Shown here one piece after another: positions 5,918 through 14,917 of a DNA stretch of 64,000 nucleotides. The translations under genes were made by a program, and so were the position numbers. Each line of letters starts with the position of its first letter. Within the stretch, counting starts at the first letter, position 1. The DNA is taken from contig NZ_NEFY01000006.1 in the NCBI RefSeq assembly GCF_002258215.1, positions 1-64,000 on the forward strand. The letters run 5' to 3'. The notes beneath the pieces were generated by a model. It had not been told where the DNA came from and ran no database searches. It worked only from the letters and a program-made list of their open reading frames with translations. The DNA comes from Marinobacter vinifirmus. GTDB taxonomy: Bacteria > Pseudomonadota > Gammaproteobacteria > Pseudomonadales > Oleiphilaceae.

Positions 5918-6160
5918 GTGACCGGAATCACAGCAACTGAGGCGCGCAGCAACCTATATCGGTTGATTGACGAGACCGCCGAGTCCCACCAACCAATCGT
6001 CATCATGGGTAAGCGGAACAAAGCCGTTCTGGTTTCCGAGGAAGACTGGTCTGCAATTCAGGAAACACTTTACCTGCTCTCCGTACCCGGTATGCGGGAG
6101 TCTATTCGTGAGGGGATGGGTGCCCCCGTGGATGAATGCGATGAGGAGCTGGACTGGTGA
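5918..6160 (+). CDS. Phd/YefM-family antitoxin
   Basis: This 80-residue antitoxin starts at GTG 5918. The N-terminal half (ITATEARSNLYRLIDE, then PIVIMGKRNKAVLVSEEDW) is the Phd/YefM DNA-binding fold. The acidic tail (DECDEELDW) should bind and block the toxin. Its stop overlaps the toxin start (GTGA). It would repress its own promoter at 5858-5885. Confidence 0.9.
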   Translation: MTGITATEARSNLYRLIDETAESHQPIVIMGKRNKAVLVSEEDWSAIQETLYLLSVPGMRESIREGMGAPVDECDEELDW

Positions 6161-6420
6161 CATGGAAGTTGGTTTACACCAGGCAAGCCCAGAAAGATGC
6201 AAAGAAGTTGGACTCCAGGGGCCTTAAACCAAAAGCCCGGGAACTGTTAGCGCTGATAGCGGAAGATTCGTACCGCAAACCGCCTCCATTTGAGAAGCTC
6301 ATCGGTGATCTTGCGGGAGCCCATTCACGCCGCATCAATATTCAGCATCGCCTGGTCTACCAAGTGCTTGAGGACAAGCAAGTGGTGAAAGTCCTCAGGC
6401 TCTGGAGCCACTACGAATAA
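6157..6420 (+). CDS. yoeB: YoeB/Txe-family mRNA interferase toxin
   Basis: This 87-residue toxin has the YoeB/Txe pattern WKLVYTRQAQKDAKKL and KPPPFEKLIGDLAGAHSRRIN, with HRLVYQV and a final SHYE. The histidine near the end is a catalytic residue in this family. YoeB cuts mRNA in the ribosomal A site. It starts at GTG 6157, overlapping the antitoxin stop by four bases. The pair forms the last cassette of the array, where a toxin-antitoxin module would help keep the cassettes from being lost. Confidence 0.92.
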   Translation: MTWKLVYTRQAQKDAKKLDSRGLKPKARELLALIAEDSYRKPPPFEKLIGDLAGAHSRRINIQHRLVYQVLEDKQVVKVLRLWSHYE

Positions 6421-6421
6421 A

Positions 6422-6530
6422 GCATAACCAGCCGCTGTTGCCGGACAATTTCTCCGCCGCGTCGCTCGGATGCCCTTGTCTCCGTCTCGCTACGTCAAAG
6501 TCCAAAGTCACTGGTGCGCTTCGCATTAGC
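6422..6530 (+). other. terminal attC-like site, end of array
   Basis: GCATAAC (6422-6428) is the exact reverse complement of GTTATGC at 5839-5845, so this is the R'' end of the last cassette. The right end is degenerate (CATTAGC, 6524-6530) and overlaps the stop codon of the next chromosomal gene. Inner pairing is poor. I take it as the fossil distal boundary of the integron. Confidence 0.5.
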
Positions 6531-8103
6531 GCCCCTTAAACAAAGACCCCAACAACCCCCGCAAAATGCTCCGGGTCATCTCCCGCCCTGCGGTGCGGGC
6601 CACGCTTTTTGCCATGGTTTCAAAAACGCCCTGGCGCGACGATGTTCTTGCTCGCGCCGGGGCTTTTCGTTTGTTGGTTGGCGCTTTGTACATCCGGCTG
6701 TCATCAAGCGTTGCCTGTTCGGCTTCCCTGGCGGCTTGCTCTGCCCGTTCTTTCAGCTTCTCGTAGGCGGATTCGCGGTCAATAGTGGCGTTGTACCGTG
6801 GGCCAAACTCGCTGGCATTGATGATTTGCCTGCGTTCTTCGGCCGTGGCTGGGCCCAGGCGGGAGGAGGGCGGTCGGATCAGTGTTTTGTCTACTATCGA
6901 TGGCATGCCTTTGGCGTCCAGGGTGGATACCAGGGCTTCGCCAATACCCAGTTCGGTGATGACTTTTTCAGTATCCAGATTCGGGTTTTGCCGGAAGGTG
7001 GAGGCGGCAGAACGAACGGCTTTCTGGTCTCGGGGGGTAAAGGCTCTGAGTGCGTGTTGCACACGGTTGCCCAGCTGGCCCAGCACGGTGTCCGGGATGT
7101 CTGTGGGGTTCTGGGAGACAAAATAAACACCCACACCCTTGGAGCGGATCAGCCGAACTACCTGTTCCACCTTCTGCAGGAGCGCTTTCGGGGCATCATC
7201 AAACAACAAGTGTGCTTCGTCGAAAAAGAAAACGAGTTTGGGTTTGTCGGGGTCGCCCACTTCCGGTAACTCTTCAAACAATTCGGCAAGCAACCAGAGC
7301 AGTATGGTGGCATACAGTCGTGGGCGTTGAATCAACTGGTCTGCTGCCAGCAGGTTAATGTGCCCGTGGCCTGCTGCGTCGCAACGCATGAGGTCTGCCA
7401 GTTCCAGTGCGGGTTCACCGAAAAACCGGTCTCCGCCTTCTTGCTCAAGTTGAAGTAACCGGCGCTGTATGGCGCCCACAGAGGATTTGCTGACGTTGCC
7501 GTAGATTGCCGTAAGCTCTTGTGACTGCTCGGCCACAAAGGTCACCAGGGCCCGCAGGTCTTTCAGGTCCAGCAGGGCCATGCCGTGCTCGTCCGCCACT
7601 TTGAACGCGATGTTCAGAACGCCTTCCTGGGTGTCGTTGAGTTCCAGCAACCGGGACAGCAAAAGTGGCCCCATATCTGAAATGGTGGCCCGCATGGGGT
7701 GGCCTTCAGCGCCGAATACATCCCAGAAAACGGTGGGGAAACCATGGAAGGTGTAGGGTTCAAGGCCTATCTTCTCCGCGCGCTTGAGCAGCGCAGGCTT
7801 GGGCGTGCCGGGCTGGGAGATGCCAGACAAGTCGCCTTTTACATCGGCCATGAAGACCGGCACACCCTGGGCGGAAAAGCCTTCCGCCAGAATCTGCAGG
7901 GTGACAGTTTTGCCGGTACCTGTGGCGCCGGCAATCAGGCCATGACGGTTAGCACGGCTTAGCAGCAGGCTCTGAACGTGACTGCCATTGCCTATGAATA
8001 CGGAATTTTCCGGCACCGGGTGCACCTCGTTGGTTATTAGACAAATTTGTTGGCGGTAATAAGGCAAGCTTAGCCTAAGATGTGTTTGTTGATGGAGGTA
8101 CAA
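6526..8103 (-). CDS. HerA-like ATPase, YjgR/DUF853 family
   Basis: This cytoplasmic P-loop ATPase of the HerA/FtsK class resembles E. coli YjgR along its whole length. Walker A is GATGTGKT (59-66 in the longest frame) and Walker B is LVFFFDEAHLL (290-300). The conserved ending FETMAKSVAR...LLGSLFKGR is complete. The cellular role of the family is not established. The start is uncertain: the longest frame opens at TTG 8103, but the family usually begins about ten residues before IGNGSH, so a start near 8025-8060 is more likely. The stop lies exactly at the right border of the integron array. Confidence 0.85.
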   Translation of the reverse strand: MYLHQQTHLRLSLPYYRQQICLITNEVHPVPENSVFIGNGSHVQSLLLSRANRHGLIAGATGTGKTVTLQILAEGFSAQGVPVFMADVKGDLSGISQPGTPKPALLKRAEKIGLEPYTFHGFPTVFWDVFGAEGHPMRATISDMGPLLLSRLLELNDTQEGVLNIAFKVADEHGMALLDLKDLRALVTFVAEQSQELTAIYGNVSKSSVGAIQRRLLQLEQEGGDRFFGEPALELADLMRCDAAGHGHINLLAADQLIQRPRLYATILLWLLAELFEELPEVGDPDKPKLVFFFDEAHLLFDDAPKALLQKVEQVVRLIRSKGVGVYFVSQNPTDIPDTVLGQLGNRVQHALRAFTPRDQKAVRSAASTFRQNPNLDTEKVITELGIGEALVSTLDAKGMPSIVDKTLIRPPSSRLGPATAEERRQIINASEFGPRYNATIDRESAYEKLKERAEQAAREAEQATLDDSRMYKAPTNKRKAPARARTSSRQGVFETMAKSVARTAGREMTRSILRGLLGSLFKGR

Positions 8104-8114
8104 GAACTATCAGT

Positions 8115-9539
8115 ATGGTCGATAAATGGAGTACACGGCGGAAGGGCGATTATGAGCTCCGGCTGACTCGTACGGTGAACACGCCCGGACGATATTCGGT
8201 TGAGCTGTATCTGTTTATCCCGCCAGAAACCACGCTTTCTGCCAGAACGCTTTCAGAGCAGCAGTTCTTCTTCGGCTCTGTTGACCACAGTTTTGGGTTG
8301 ATGGGTTTGCAGGGTGGCGACAGGGCCGTCAAGAATGATGAGTCCTTTGCCCTGCTATCCCCGTACTTCGAAATCGCCAACAGTTCCTGGTTGCTTCGGT
8401 ACAAGGCGTCTATGGGGCGGTTGCGAGGGCAGTTGAACAATACCGACACGCCGGGCGAGACCATTGCGCGTGCCCTGCGGCTCAGCCAGGCTTTTGCGCA
8501 ACGCATGCGTGAGACTCAGCCCTCGCGGGACCGCCAGAAGCGGTATCTGCGCCAGATGGACATTTACTTTTCCTGGTTCGCGGAGCAGTTCTTCCTCGAA
8601 TGCATGACCCGCGACAGCTTTTCCGAACTGGACGAGGCGCTCCGCCAGAGCATTACGGATTTTCTCCAGCAGGAGCGAACCCATCGTAAAGAGCAGGATT
8701 ACCTGCGTGATTTTCAGGGCACGCCCACCGCGCTTTGGAATCGTATGAGCCTCTACGACCGGTTGCTGGAGTACCCCATCTCGCTACGGCCAAAAGTTGC
8801 CGAACTCGGCTCCGGTACGCGCAAGCTGGTGAAGGCCGCCACCACAATGTTCATCATGTCGATACTGACCTACATGCTGTTTAACGTGCGCAATGCCAGC
8901 GAAACGCTTTCCATCACGTTGTTGCTGGTTATCGCGTTGATGTACGGCGTTCGTGACATGGTGCGCGAAGACATGATCAACGTGATTACCCGCCGGTTAC
9001 GCCGGGGCAAGCCCCGTTGGCGGATTCGCCTGCGAATGCCTTACACCAGACAGCAGGTGGCCAGGCAGCTGGTGTGGGTGGATTATCGGAATCTCTCGGA
9101 TTTGCCGCAGGTGGTCGCCAGTGCCATCGGACGCTCGGCCAACAACGATGATGCACAAGTTATCTGTTACCGGTCTCTGCTCAAACCGGACAAAGACACT
9201 CTGGAACACGATGAAATCAGGGAGCGTATAACGCTGGATTTCGAAGCTCTGTGTGAAATGATCAAGGTGAGCCGGGATCGACTGTATGTGTGTGAGGAGG
9301 ATGAGGAGTCCGGGTTTTCAGTACAGGTTCATCCGATCGAGAGGCAGCAGGACTTCCATTTATTGCTGGTGTCTGAGCAGCCGGGGCAGGATCAGTCGTC
9401 GGCCCAGCTGTGGCGCCTGCGGCTGGGTAACAGCGGCATTGTGCAGAGCAAAAGCAAGGAGCCAAATTGGCCCAGCCCTGAAGAGCAGATGAAGCGCAGT
9501 TGGTGGGATCGGATAACGGCTGTGTTGAAGAAAAACTAG
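8115..9539 (+). CDS. conserved membrane protein of unknown function
   Basis: This product of about 474 residues is divergent from the HerA-like gene. The N-terminal 240 residues are soluble and charged. Two hydrophobic helices follow at about 250-265 and 270-287, and then a cytoplasmic-looking C-terminal half with many basic and acidic residues. A GGAGG at 8094-8098 is far from ATG 8115, and an earlier in-frame ATG at 8082 is possible, so the start is not settled. I recognise no catalytic motif and no named family. Confidence 0.7.
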   Translation: MVDKWSTRRKGDYELRLTRTVNTPGRYSVELYLFIPPETTLSARTLSEQQFFFGSVDHSFGLMGLQGGDRAVKNDESFALLSPYFEIANSSWLLRYKASMGRLRGQLNNTDTPGETIARALRLSQAFAQRMRETQPSRDRQKRYLRQMDIYFSWFAEQFFLECMTRDSFSELDEALRQSITDFLQQERTHRKEQDYLRDFQGTPTALWNRMSLYDRLLEYPISLRPKVAELGSGTRKLVKAATTMFIMSILTYMLFNVRNASETLSITLLLVIALMYGVRDMVREDMINVITRRLRRGKPRWRIRLRMPYTRQQVARQLVWVDYRNLSDLPQVVASAIGRSANNDDAQVICYRSLLKPDKDTLEHDEIRERITLDFEALCEMIKVSRDRLYVCEEDEESGFSVQVHPIERQQDFHLLLVSEQPGQDQSSAQLWRLRLGNSGIVQSKSKEPNWPSPEEQMKRSWWDRITAVLKKN

Positions 9540-9569
9540 GTTGCGAAATCCCGGGGGGGTGCCTGTGCG

Positions 9570-10778
9570 TTATCGCACCCGAACCCGGCTGCCGTCACTC
9601 AAACCACGCCCCGGGTGCCGCACCACCGTATCGCCTTCGGAAAGGCCGCCGATTATAACGGTGCTCAGGCCGTTGCTCTCTGCCGCTTGCACTTTCGTCA
9701 GCCTTGCCACGTCGTCCCGCACCCGAAATACCGCGTGCCCGCCGTCATGCCGAAACAGGGCAGAGGCGGGGATTTGCAGGCTGTTGTCGGATTGCCAGAG
9801 GATGAATTCGGCATCTACCCGATAGCCGTCGCCCAGCAGTTTCCACTGGTCGTAGGGGCTGACCATATCGGCAATCACTTTAACTCGCTGTTCTTCCACG
9901 CCCAGGGCAGACACGTCTTCAAAGCCGATGGGCTCCACGCGCCGCACTACGGCTTCCAGCGCCGGGCCGCCCCAGCCGGTCAGGCGGGTTGCCAGGCCGG
10001 TCTCCAGTTTGGTGGCATCAAAACTGAGCACGTCGATCACCACTTCCAGGGCACTCGGGTCGCCCAGCTCCAGGATGGCTTCACCGGCCTGGATCACGCC
10101 TTCACTTTTGCGGTTGATGTTGAGCAGTGCTCCGGTGACCGGTGAGCGGACGGCCACTTGTTCGGCTGGCTGGCCTCCGTTTTGTCCGCTATCTGAAACC
10201 TGCAACCGGGTTCTTGCGGCGGCCAGTTCGTGTTCGGCGACTTCTTCATCGAACCTTGTCGAGCGCAGAATGGCCGCGGCCCGGGTGGCGGTGGTTTCGG
10301 CCTGCTGCAGCTGTTCGCCGGAGATAAAACGGGAGGCAGCCAGGGACTGCAGGCGCTGGTACTCCTGCCGTGCGAAATCGTATTCGGCCTGGGCGGCGGC
10401 CACTTTCTGGCGAATGGATTGCAGCGCGGAGGCCGCGGCGGCGGCTCGGGCTTCGGCTTCAGCCCGGGTGCGAGCGTCCAGGATGCTGGCGGGCATGGGG
10501 TCTATCCGGGTTAGTAGCTGGCCGGGGCTGACCGGGTCGCCCACATCCATCTGCACCCGGTGCAGGTAACCGGTGACCGGTGCGGAGATCTGGTAGCGGT
10601 CTTTTACCCGGGTTTTGCCTTCCTCGCGGATGGTGACTTCCATCGGGCCCGGTTCTGCGGTGGCCAGGTCTACCCACTCGGGTTCCGGGCGCAGTATGAA
10701 GAAAAACACGGCAGCCACCAGCAAGGCAATGATGATCCAGAAGATCCATTTTCCCGGTGCGTTTGCGTGTGTGGCCAT
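9570..10778 (-). CDS. HlyD/MacA-like periplasmic adaptor
   Basis: This 402-residue membrane-fusion protein has an N-terminal anchor (residues 12-31), a lipoyl-like half (ISAPVTGYLHRVQMDVGDPV), and an alpha-helical hairpin with many Ala and Gln (90-180). The second lipoyl half (VRSPVTGALLNINRKSEGVIQ) follows, and then beta-barrel domains. It is the last gene of a three-gene operon with an ABC ATPase and a large permease, so it should link that transporter to an outer membrane channel. The exported substrate cannot be read from sequence. No outer membrane factor is nearby. Confidence 0.88.
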   Translation of the reverse strand: MATHANAPGKWIFWIIIALLVAAVFFFILRPEPEWVDLATAEPGPMEVTIREEGKTRVKDRYQISAPVTGYLHRVQMDVGDPVSPGQLLTRIDPMPASILDARTRAEAEARAAAAASALQSIRQKVAAAQAEYDFARQEYQRLQSLAASRFISGEQLQQAETTATRAAAILRSTRFDEEVAEHELAAARTRLQVSDSGQNGGQPAEQVAVRSPVTGALLNINRKSEGVIQAGEAILELGDPSALEVVIDVLSFDATKLETGLATRLTGWGGPALEAVVRRVEPIGFEDVSALGVEEQRVKVIADMVSPYDQWKLLGDGYRVDAEFILWQSDNSLQIPASALFRHDGGHAVFRVRDDVARLTKVQAAESNGLSTVIIGGLSEGDTVVRHPGRGLSDGSRVRVR

Positions 10779-10803
10779 AGTGTTTCTCTTAAAGGGTTGT
10801 GGG

Positions 10804-13182
10804 TTATTCCCGGGTTTTCAGTACCGCGACCAGGTCCAGTTTACGGAGTCTTAGCCAGGTAATGAAACCCGACAGCAAGGCCGAGGCAATCACCACGTTG
10901 GCGGCGAGTGCCAGGGTTCTGGGCGTGATGATAAGCGGCACCCGGTACAGCTCGGTTTGCAGGGCGGTGACCACCAGTTGACCCAGGCCAAGGCCGATGG
11001 CCCAGCCCAGCGGTATGCCAATAATCAGCAGAATGGCCAGTTCACCCAACAGGATGTGCGACACCTCATTGTGGCTGTAACCCAGTACCCGCAGGCTGGC
11101 GAGGTCCCGCCCGCGCTCGGCCAGGGATATCCGGGCCGTGTTGTAGATTACGCCAAAGGCAATAATGCCCCCCAGCAGGCTGATCACGAAGGTGTAGGTG
11201 AGGAAGGTGCGGGCCAGGGTTTCGAAAAAGCTGTCCAGCATGGCCTGGCGCAGGTTGGTGCCGACTACTTTGGGAGTATCGCGCAGATCCCGGTATACGG
11301 TGTCTGCAAGGTCGCCCTCAAGGTTCAGCAGTACCTGATTGACCAGCGGGCCTTCGCCCAGGGCCCGGTTCATGGCCGCCAGGTTCATGTAGGCGCCAAC
11401 ACCGAGAAACTCGCTGGTGGTGCCGGCCACCGGAATGGTCAGGGTAGGGCGCTTGCCTTCCAGCACCCGCACAACCAGCTGGTCGCCCGGTGTCACTTCC
11501 AGGGCCTGGGCCAGGTAATCGGTCAGCAGCAAACCCGCTGGCGGCATGGCTACGTTGTTCAGCTGGCGGTCTACCACAAACTGCAGTTCAGCCTGTTCTG
11601 GCAGGCCGGTCAGCGCCGTGCGCCAGCTGCGGTGGCCGTTCACCAGTTCCACAGCCACCTGGCGCCGGCCTTCGGTATACAGTACGCCCGGTTGCCGGGC
11701 CATGCCGTAGAGGGCGGTCTGATTGACCGGGTCGGTCAGGGTAACCGTCAGGTCCTGCTTCTGTACCCGGGCAAACTGGGTATGCACCATCAGTGATACC
11801 GAGCTGAACTGGAAATTGCCCACCACCACAATGGCGGTGGCCATGGCGATTCCGGCAACAGACAGCGCGGTACGGGCGGGGCGGCGGGCCAGTTGCCGGA
11901 CAATCATGCGAGACGGTTGCCGCAACCGCACCCAGGACAATAACCGTTCGGGCAACGTTATCCGGAACTTTGCCGGGCCCTCCGGTTGCATGGCCTCGGC
12001 TGGCGGCAGGGCTGCGGCGTTACGGATAGAGCGCCAGCCGCCAAGCCAGGCGGCGGCCAGGCTGGCAGCGGCCAGAATCAGGATCCACATCGGGCTGATC
12101 CGGAACAGCAATTCGGGAAAACGGTAAAACTCCATGTACAGCCCACCCAGCATCCGCCCCAGCCAAAGGCCGGCGACGGTGCCGATCAGCAGGCCGGCCA
12201 GGGCAATGGCGATGACCAGCTGGCTGTAGTGCCAGCCGATCTGGCGGTTGCTGTAACCAAAGGCCTTAAGTATGGCGATCACTTCCCGCTGGGTACTGAT
12301 CAACCGGCCCACCACCACATTGAGCAAGAACATGGCCACGCCCATAAAAATGGCGGGGAAGATCAGGGCCATGGCCTTCAGTTGTTCCAGCTCATCACTT
12401 AGAAAGCGATGAGAGAACTGGTCGGCCCGGGCGTAGGCCCCGGTGCTGCCATAGCGGTCCAGCAGGCGGTCGAGCCGGTTAATGACGTCTTTCACGGGCC
12501 GATCTGGTGCGGTTTTCAGAACCAGGCTGTTGAAGGCCCCTTCCATATCCATGGCCGGCGCCAGCCCCGCCTGCGACATCCAGAGCACACCGAAGCGCTG
12601 GTAATCCGGCAGCATGCCGCCGGGGGGAATTACGTAAACGAATTCCGGCGATTCGGCGATGCCGACAATGGTGAGTGTTTGCCTGCAGCCATTGATGATG
12701 GCGGTCAGCTGAGCATCCAGTTGAAGGTTATGAGCATCGGCAAAGCTGCCGATGATGGTTACCTCATCACTGCGGCTGGCATCCGGTAACCGGCCCTGGC
12801 GCAGGTAGAGCTGGTTTACATCTGGCTGGCCGGTTTCCGGAACCGAGATCAGGTGCGCGGACACCGGCTCCTGAAAGCCAGCCACTTCCAGTTTTGCCCC
12901 GCCTTCCACGCGGCCACTCAGCCGGGTAACACCCGGAATCTCCGCCACCTGCTGCAACAGGTGGCGAGGCGCCCGCTTCAGCGACACGAACACATCGGCA
13001 AACTGGTGTTGCTGGTAGTACTGGCCACGGGTGGCGTTCAGGGAAGCGTAGTTCACCAGCGACAGCAGGCACACGGCAATGCCACCGGCAATCACTAACG
13101 CAATGGCCAGCAATTGCCCTCGCATCTGCCAGATTTCCCGGCGCAGTTTGGTGTGCAGAATACTGGGGTGAAAAGGGAACAC
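10804..13182 (-). CDS. ABC transporter permease, duplicated FtsX type
   Basis: This 792-residue inner membrane protein has an N-terminal helix (about 25-47) followed by a large periplasmic domain. A bundle of helices lies around 275-390, then comes a second periplasmic domain with its own leading helix near 445. A final bundle sits at 675-785. This is the double FtsX architecture of the MacB/LolC superfamily in one chain. It lies four bases downstream of the ATPase gene and 25 bases upstream of the adaptor gene. The substrate is unknown. Confidence 0.88.
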   Translation of the reverse strand: MFPFHPSILHTKLRREIWQMRGQLLAIALVIAGGIAVCLLSLVNYASLNATRGQYYQQHQFADVFVSLKRAPRHLLQQVAEIPGVTRLSGRVEGGAKLEVAGFQEPVSAHLISVPETGQPDVNQLYLRQGRLPDASRSDEVTIIGSFADAHNLQLDAQLTAIINGCRQTLTIVGIAESPEFVYVIPPGGMLPDYQRFGVLWMSQAGLAPAMDMEGAFNSLVLKTAPDRPVKDVINRLDRLLDRYGSTGAYARADQFSHRFLSDELEQLKAMALIFPAIFMGVAMFLLNVVVGRLISTQREVIAILKAFGYSNRQIGWHYSQLVIAIALAGLLIGTVAGLWLGRMLGGLYMEFYRFPELLFRISPMWILILAAASLAAAWLGGWRSIRNAAALPPAEAMQPEGPAKFRITLPERLLSWVRLRQPSRMIVRQLARRPARTALSVAGIAMATAIVVVGNFQFSSVSLMVHTQFARVQKQDLTVTLTDPVNQTALYGMARQPGVLYTEGRRQVAVELVNGHRSWRTALTGLPEQAELQFVVDRQLNNVAMPPAGLLLTDYLAQALEVTPGDQLVVRVLEGKRPTLTIPVAGTTSEFLGVGAYMNLAAMNRALGEGPLVNQVLLNLEGDLADTVYRDLRDTPKVVGTNLRQAMLDSFFETLARTFLTYTFVISLLGGIIAFGVIYNTARISLAERGRDLASLRVLGYSHNEVSHILLGELAILLIIGIPLGWAIGLGLGQLVVTALQTELYRVPLIITPRTLALAANVVIASALLSGFITWLRLRKLDLVAVLKTRE

Positions 13183-13186
13183 GGCG

Positions 13187-13912
13187 TTACCAGCTCAGGG
13201 TGCGCGGGTCTTGCCGCGTTGGGTTGCGGTGTTCACCACTGATCTGGCCGTCGGAGAGGGTGATTACCCGGTCCGCCATCTGAGCAATGGAGGCGTTGTG
13301 GGTGATGATCACCGTGGTGGTGCCGGTTTCCCGGTTGGCTTTTTCGAGCGCGGCCAGCACCAGAATGCCAGTGGCAGAATCGAGTGCGCCGGTGGGTTCG
13401 TCGCACAGTAAAACGTTGGGTTGTTTGGCGATGGCCCGGGCGATGGCTACCCGCTGTTGTTCGCCACCGGACAGCTGTGCCGGGAAGTGATCGGCCCGGT
13501 TGGCCAGCCCCACCAACTCGAGGGCTGCATCCGGCTCCATCGGGTTACGGGCGATCTCGGTGACGGCGACCACGTTTTCCCGGGCGGTCAGGCTCGGGAT
13601 CAGGTTGTAGAACTGGAACACGAAACCGACGTAGTCCCTGCGGTAACGGGTGAGTTGCTTGTCGGTGGCCCGGGCAAGGTCTGTGTCCAGGTACCTCACT
13701 TCACCGCTGGTGGGCACATCCAGGCCGCCAAGAATGTTCAGCAGGGTGGATTTGCCAGAGCCGGATGCACCGAGCATCACCACCAGTTCGCCGGGGTAAA
13801 GATCGAGATCCACGCCCCGCAGGGCATGCACTTCTACCTCGCCCTGATGGTAGGTCTTGGTCAGGCCGGTGGTGTGGAAAACGGGGGTTTCCGGGAGTGA
13901 TGCGGCCTTCAT
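13187..13912 (-). CDS. ABC transporter ATP-binding protein, LolD/MacB type
   Basis: This 241-residue nucleotide-binding subunit has Walker [10 protein letters not shown] (48-56), signature [15 protein letters not shown] (about 145-159) and Walker [13 protein letters not shown]. It is the first gene of the operon with the double-FtsX permease and the adaptor. This set is typical of mechanotransmission-type exporters of peptides, antibiotics or lipids. Confidence 0.92.
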   Translation of the reverse strand: MKAASLPETPVFHTTGLTKTYHQGEVEVHALRGVDLDLYPGELVVMLGASGSGKSTLLNILGGLDVPTSGEVRYLDTDLARATDKQLTRYRRDYVGFVFQFYNLIPSLTARENVVAVTEIARNPMEPDAALELVGLANRADHFPAQLSGGEQQRVAIARAIAKQPNVLLCDEPTGALDSATGILVLAALEKANRETGTTTVIITHNASIAQMADRVITLSDGQISGEHRNPTRQDPRTLSW

Positions 13913-14032
13913 GGTTCATTCCGGTGTAAGCCATTGTTTGTAGAGCCGAGTATAGTTCATGGGTGCTTTCCTGTGCCGGATTCAGTTACAGTCATGCCAC
14001 GCATCTTTCAACGTAAAGGGGAGAAACAACTG

Positions 14033-14908
14033 ATGAGCGATCCGACCTACACGCCACCGAAAGTCTGGAAATGGGAGCAGGGCAACGGCGGCAGGTTTGC
14101 CAGCATCAACCGCCCGATTGCCGGTGCCACCCACGATAAAGACTTGCCGGTGGGCGAGCATCCGTTCCAGCTGTATTCCCTGGCAACGCCCAACGGTGTT
14201 AAAGCCACCATCATGTTTGAGGAATTGCTGGAGAAAGGCATCAAGGAAGCCGAATACGATGCCTGGCTGATCCAGATTATGGAAGGTGACCAGTTCAGTA
14301 GCGGTTTTGTGGAGGTTAACCCCAACTCCAAGATCCCCGCGTTGCTGGATCGCAGTGAAGACCCGGCCGTGCGGGTATTCGAATCCGGTTCTATCCTGTT
14401 CTATCTGGCAGAGAAGTTTGGTGCCTTCCTGCCAACGGACCGTGCCCGGCGCGCAGAAACCATGAACTGGCTGTTCTGGCAGATGGCCAGCGCACCGATT
14501 CTGGGTGGTGGATTCGGGCATTTCTATGCCTATGCCCCGGAAAAATACGAGTACCCCATCAACCGCTACACCATGGAGGTGAAGCGCCAGCTGGATGTGC
14601 TGGATCGGCAGCTGGCGGACAACCAGTATGTTGCCGGTGACGAGTACACCATCGCCGATATGGCGGTGTGGCCCTGGTATGGCTCGCTGGTGAAGAATAC
14701 CGTGTATGAGGCCGCCGAATTCCTGGAAGCCCATACTTATACCAACGTACTGCGCTGGACGAATGAACTGGCCAAGCGCCCGGCAGTGCAGCGTGGCCGC
14801 ATGGTGAACCGTGCCTGGGGCGAGTTGTCGTCCCAGCTGCACGAGCGCCACGATGCGAGCGATTTTGACTTGCGCACCCAGGATAAACTCGAAGGCAAGC
14901 AATCTTAA
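14033..14908 (+). CDS. yghU: YghU-type glutathione S-transferase
   Basis: This 291-residue cytoplasmic protein starts at ATG 14033, where MSDPTYTPPKVWKWE is the family opening and GGGGAG precedes it. A thioredoxin-like N-terminal domain (FQLYSLATPNGVKATIMFEELLEKG, NPNSKIPALLD, ESGSILFYLAEKFG) is followed by an all-helical GST domain with YTIADMAVWPWYG. E. coli YghU binds two glutathiones and acts as a disulfide-bond reductase. The function here is inferred from that homology. The gene has its own position between divergent and downstream units. Confidence 0.9.
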   Translation: MSDPTYTPPKVWKWEQGNGGRFASINRPIAGATHDKDLPVGEHPFQLYSLATPNGVKATIMFEELLEKGIKEAEYDAWLIQIMEGDQFSSGFVEVNPNSKIPALLDRSEDPAVRVFESGSILFYLAEKFGAFLPTDRARRAETMNWLFWQMASAPILGGGFGHFYAYAPEKYEYPINRYTMEVKRQLDVLDRQLADNQYVAGDEYTIADMAVWPWYGSLVKNTVYEAAEFLEAHTYTNVLRWTNELAKRPAVQRGRMVNRAWGELSSQLHERHDASDFDLRTQDKLEGKQS

Positions 14909-14917
14909 GGAGCAAGA

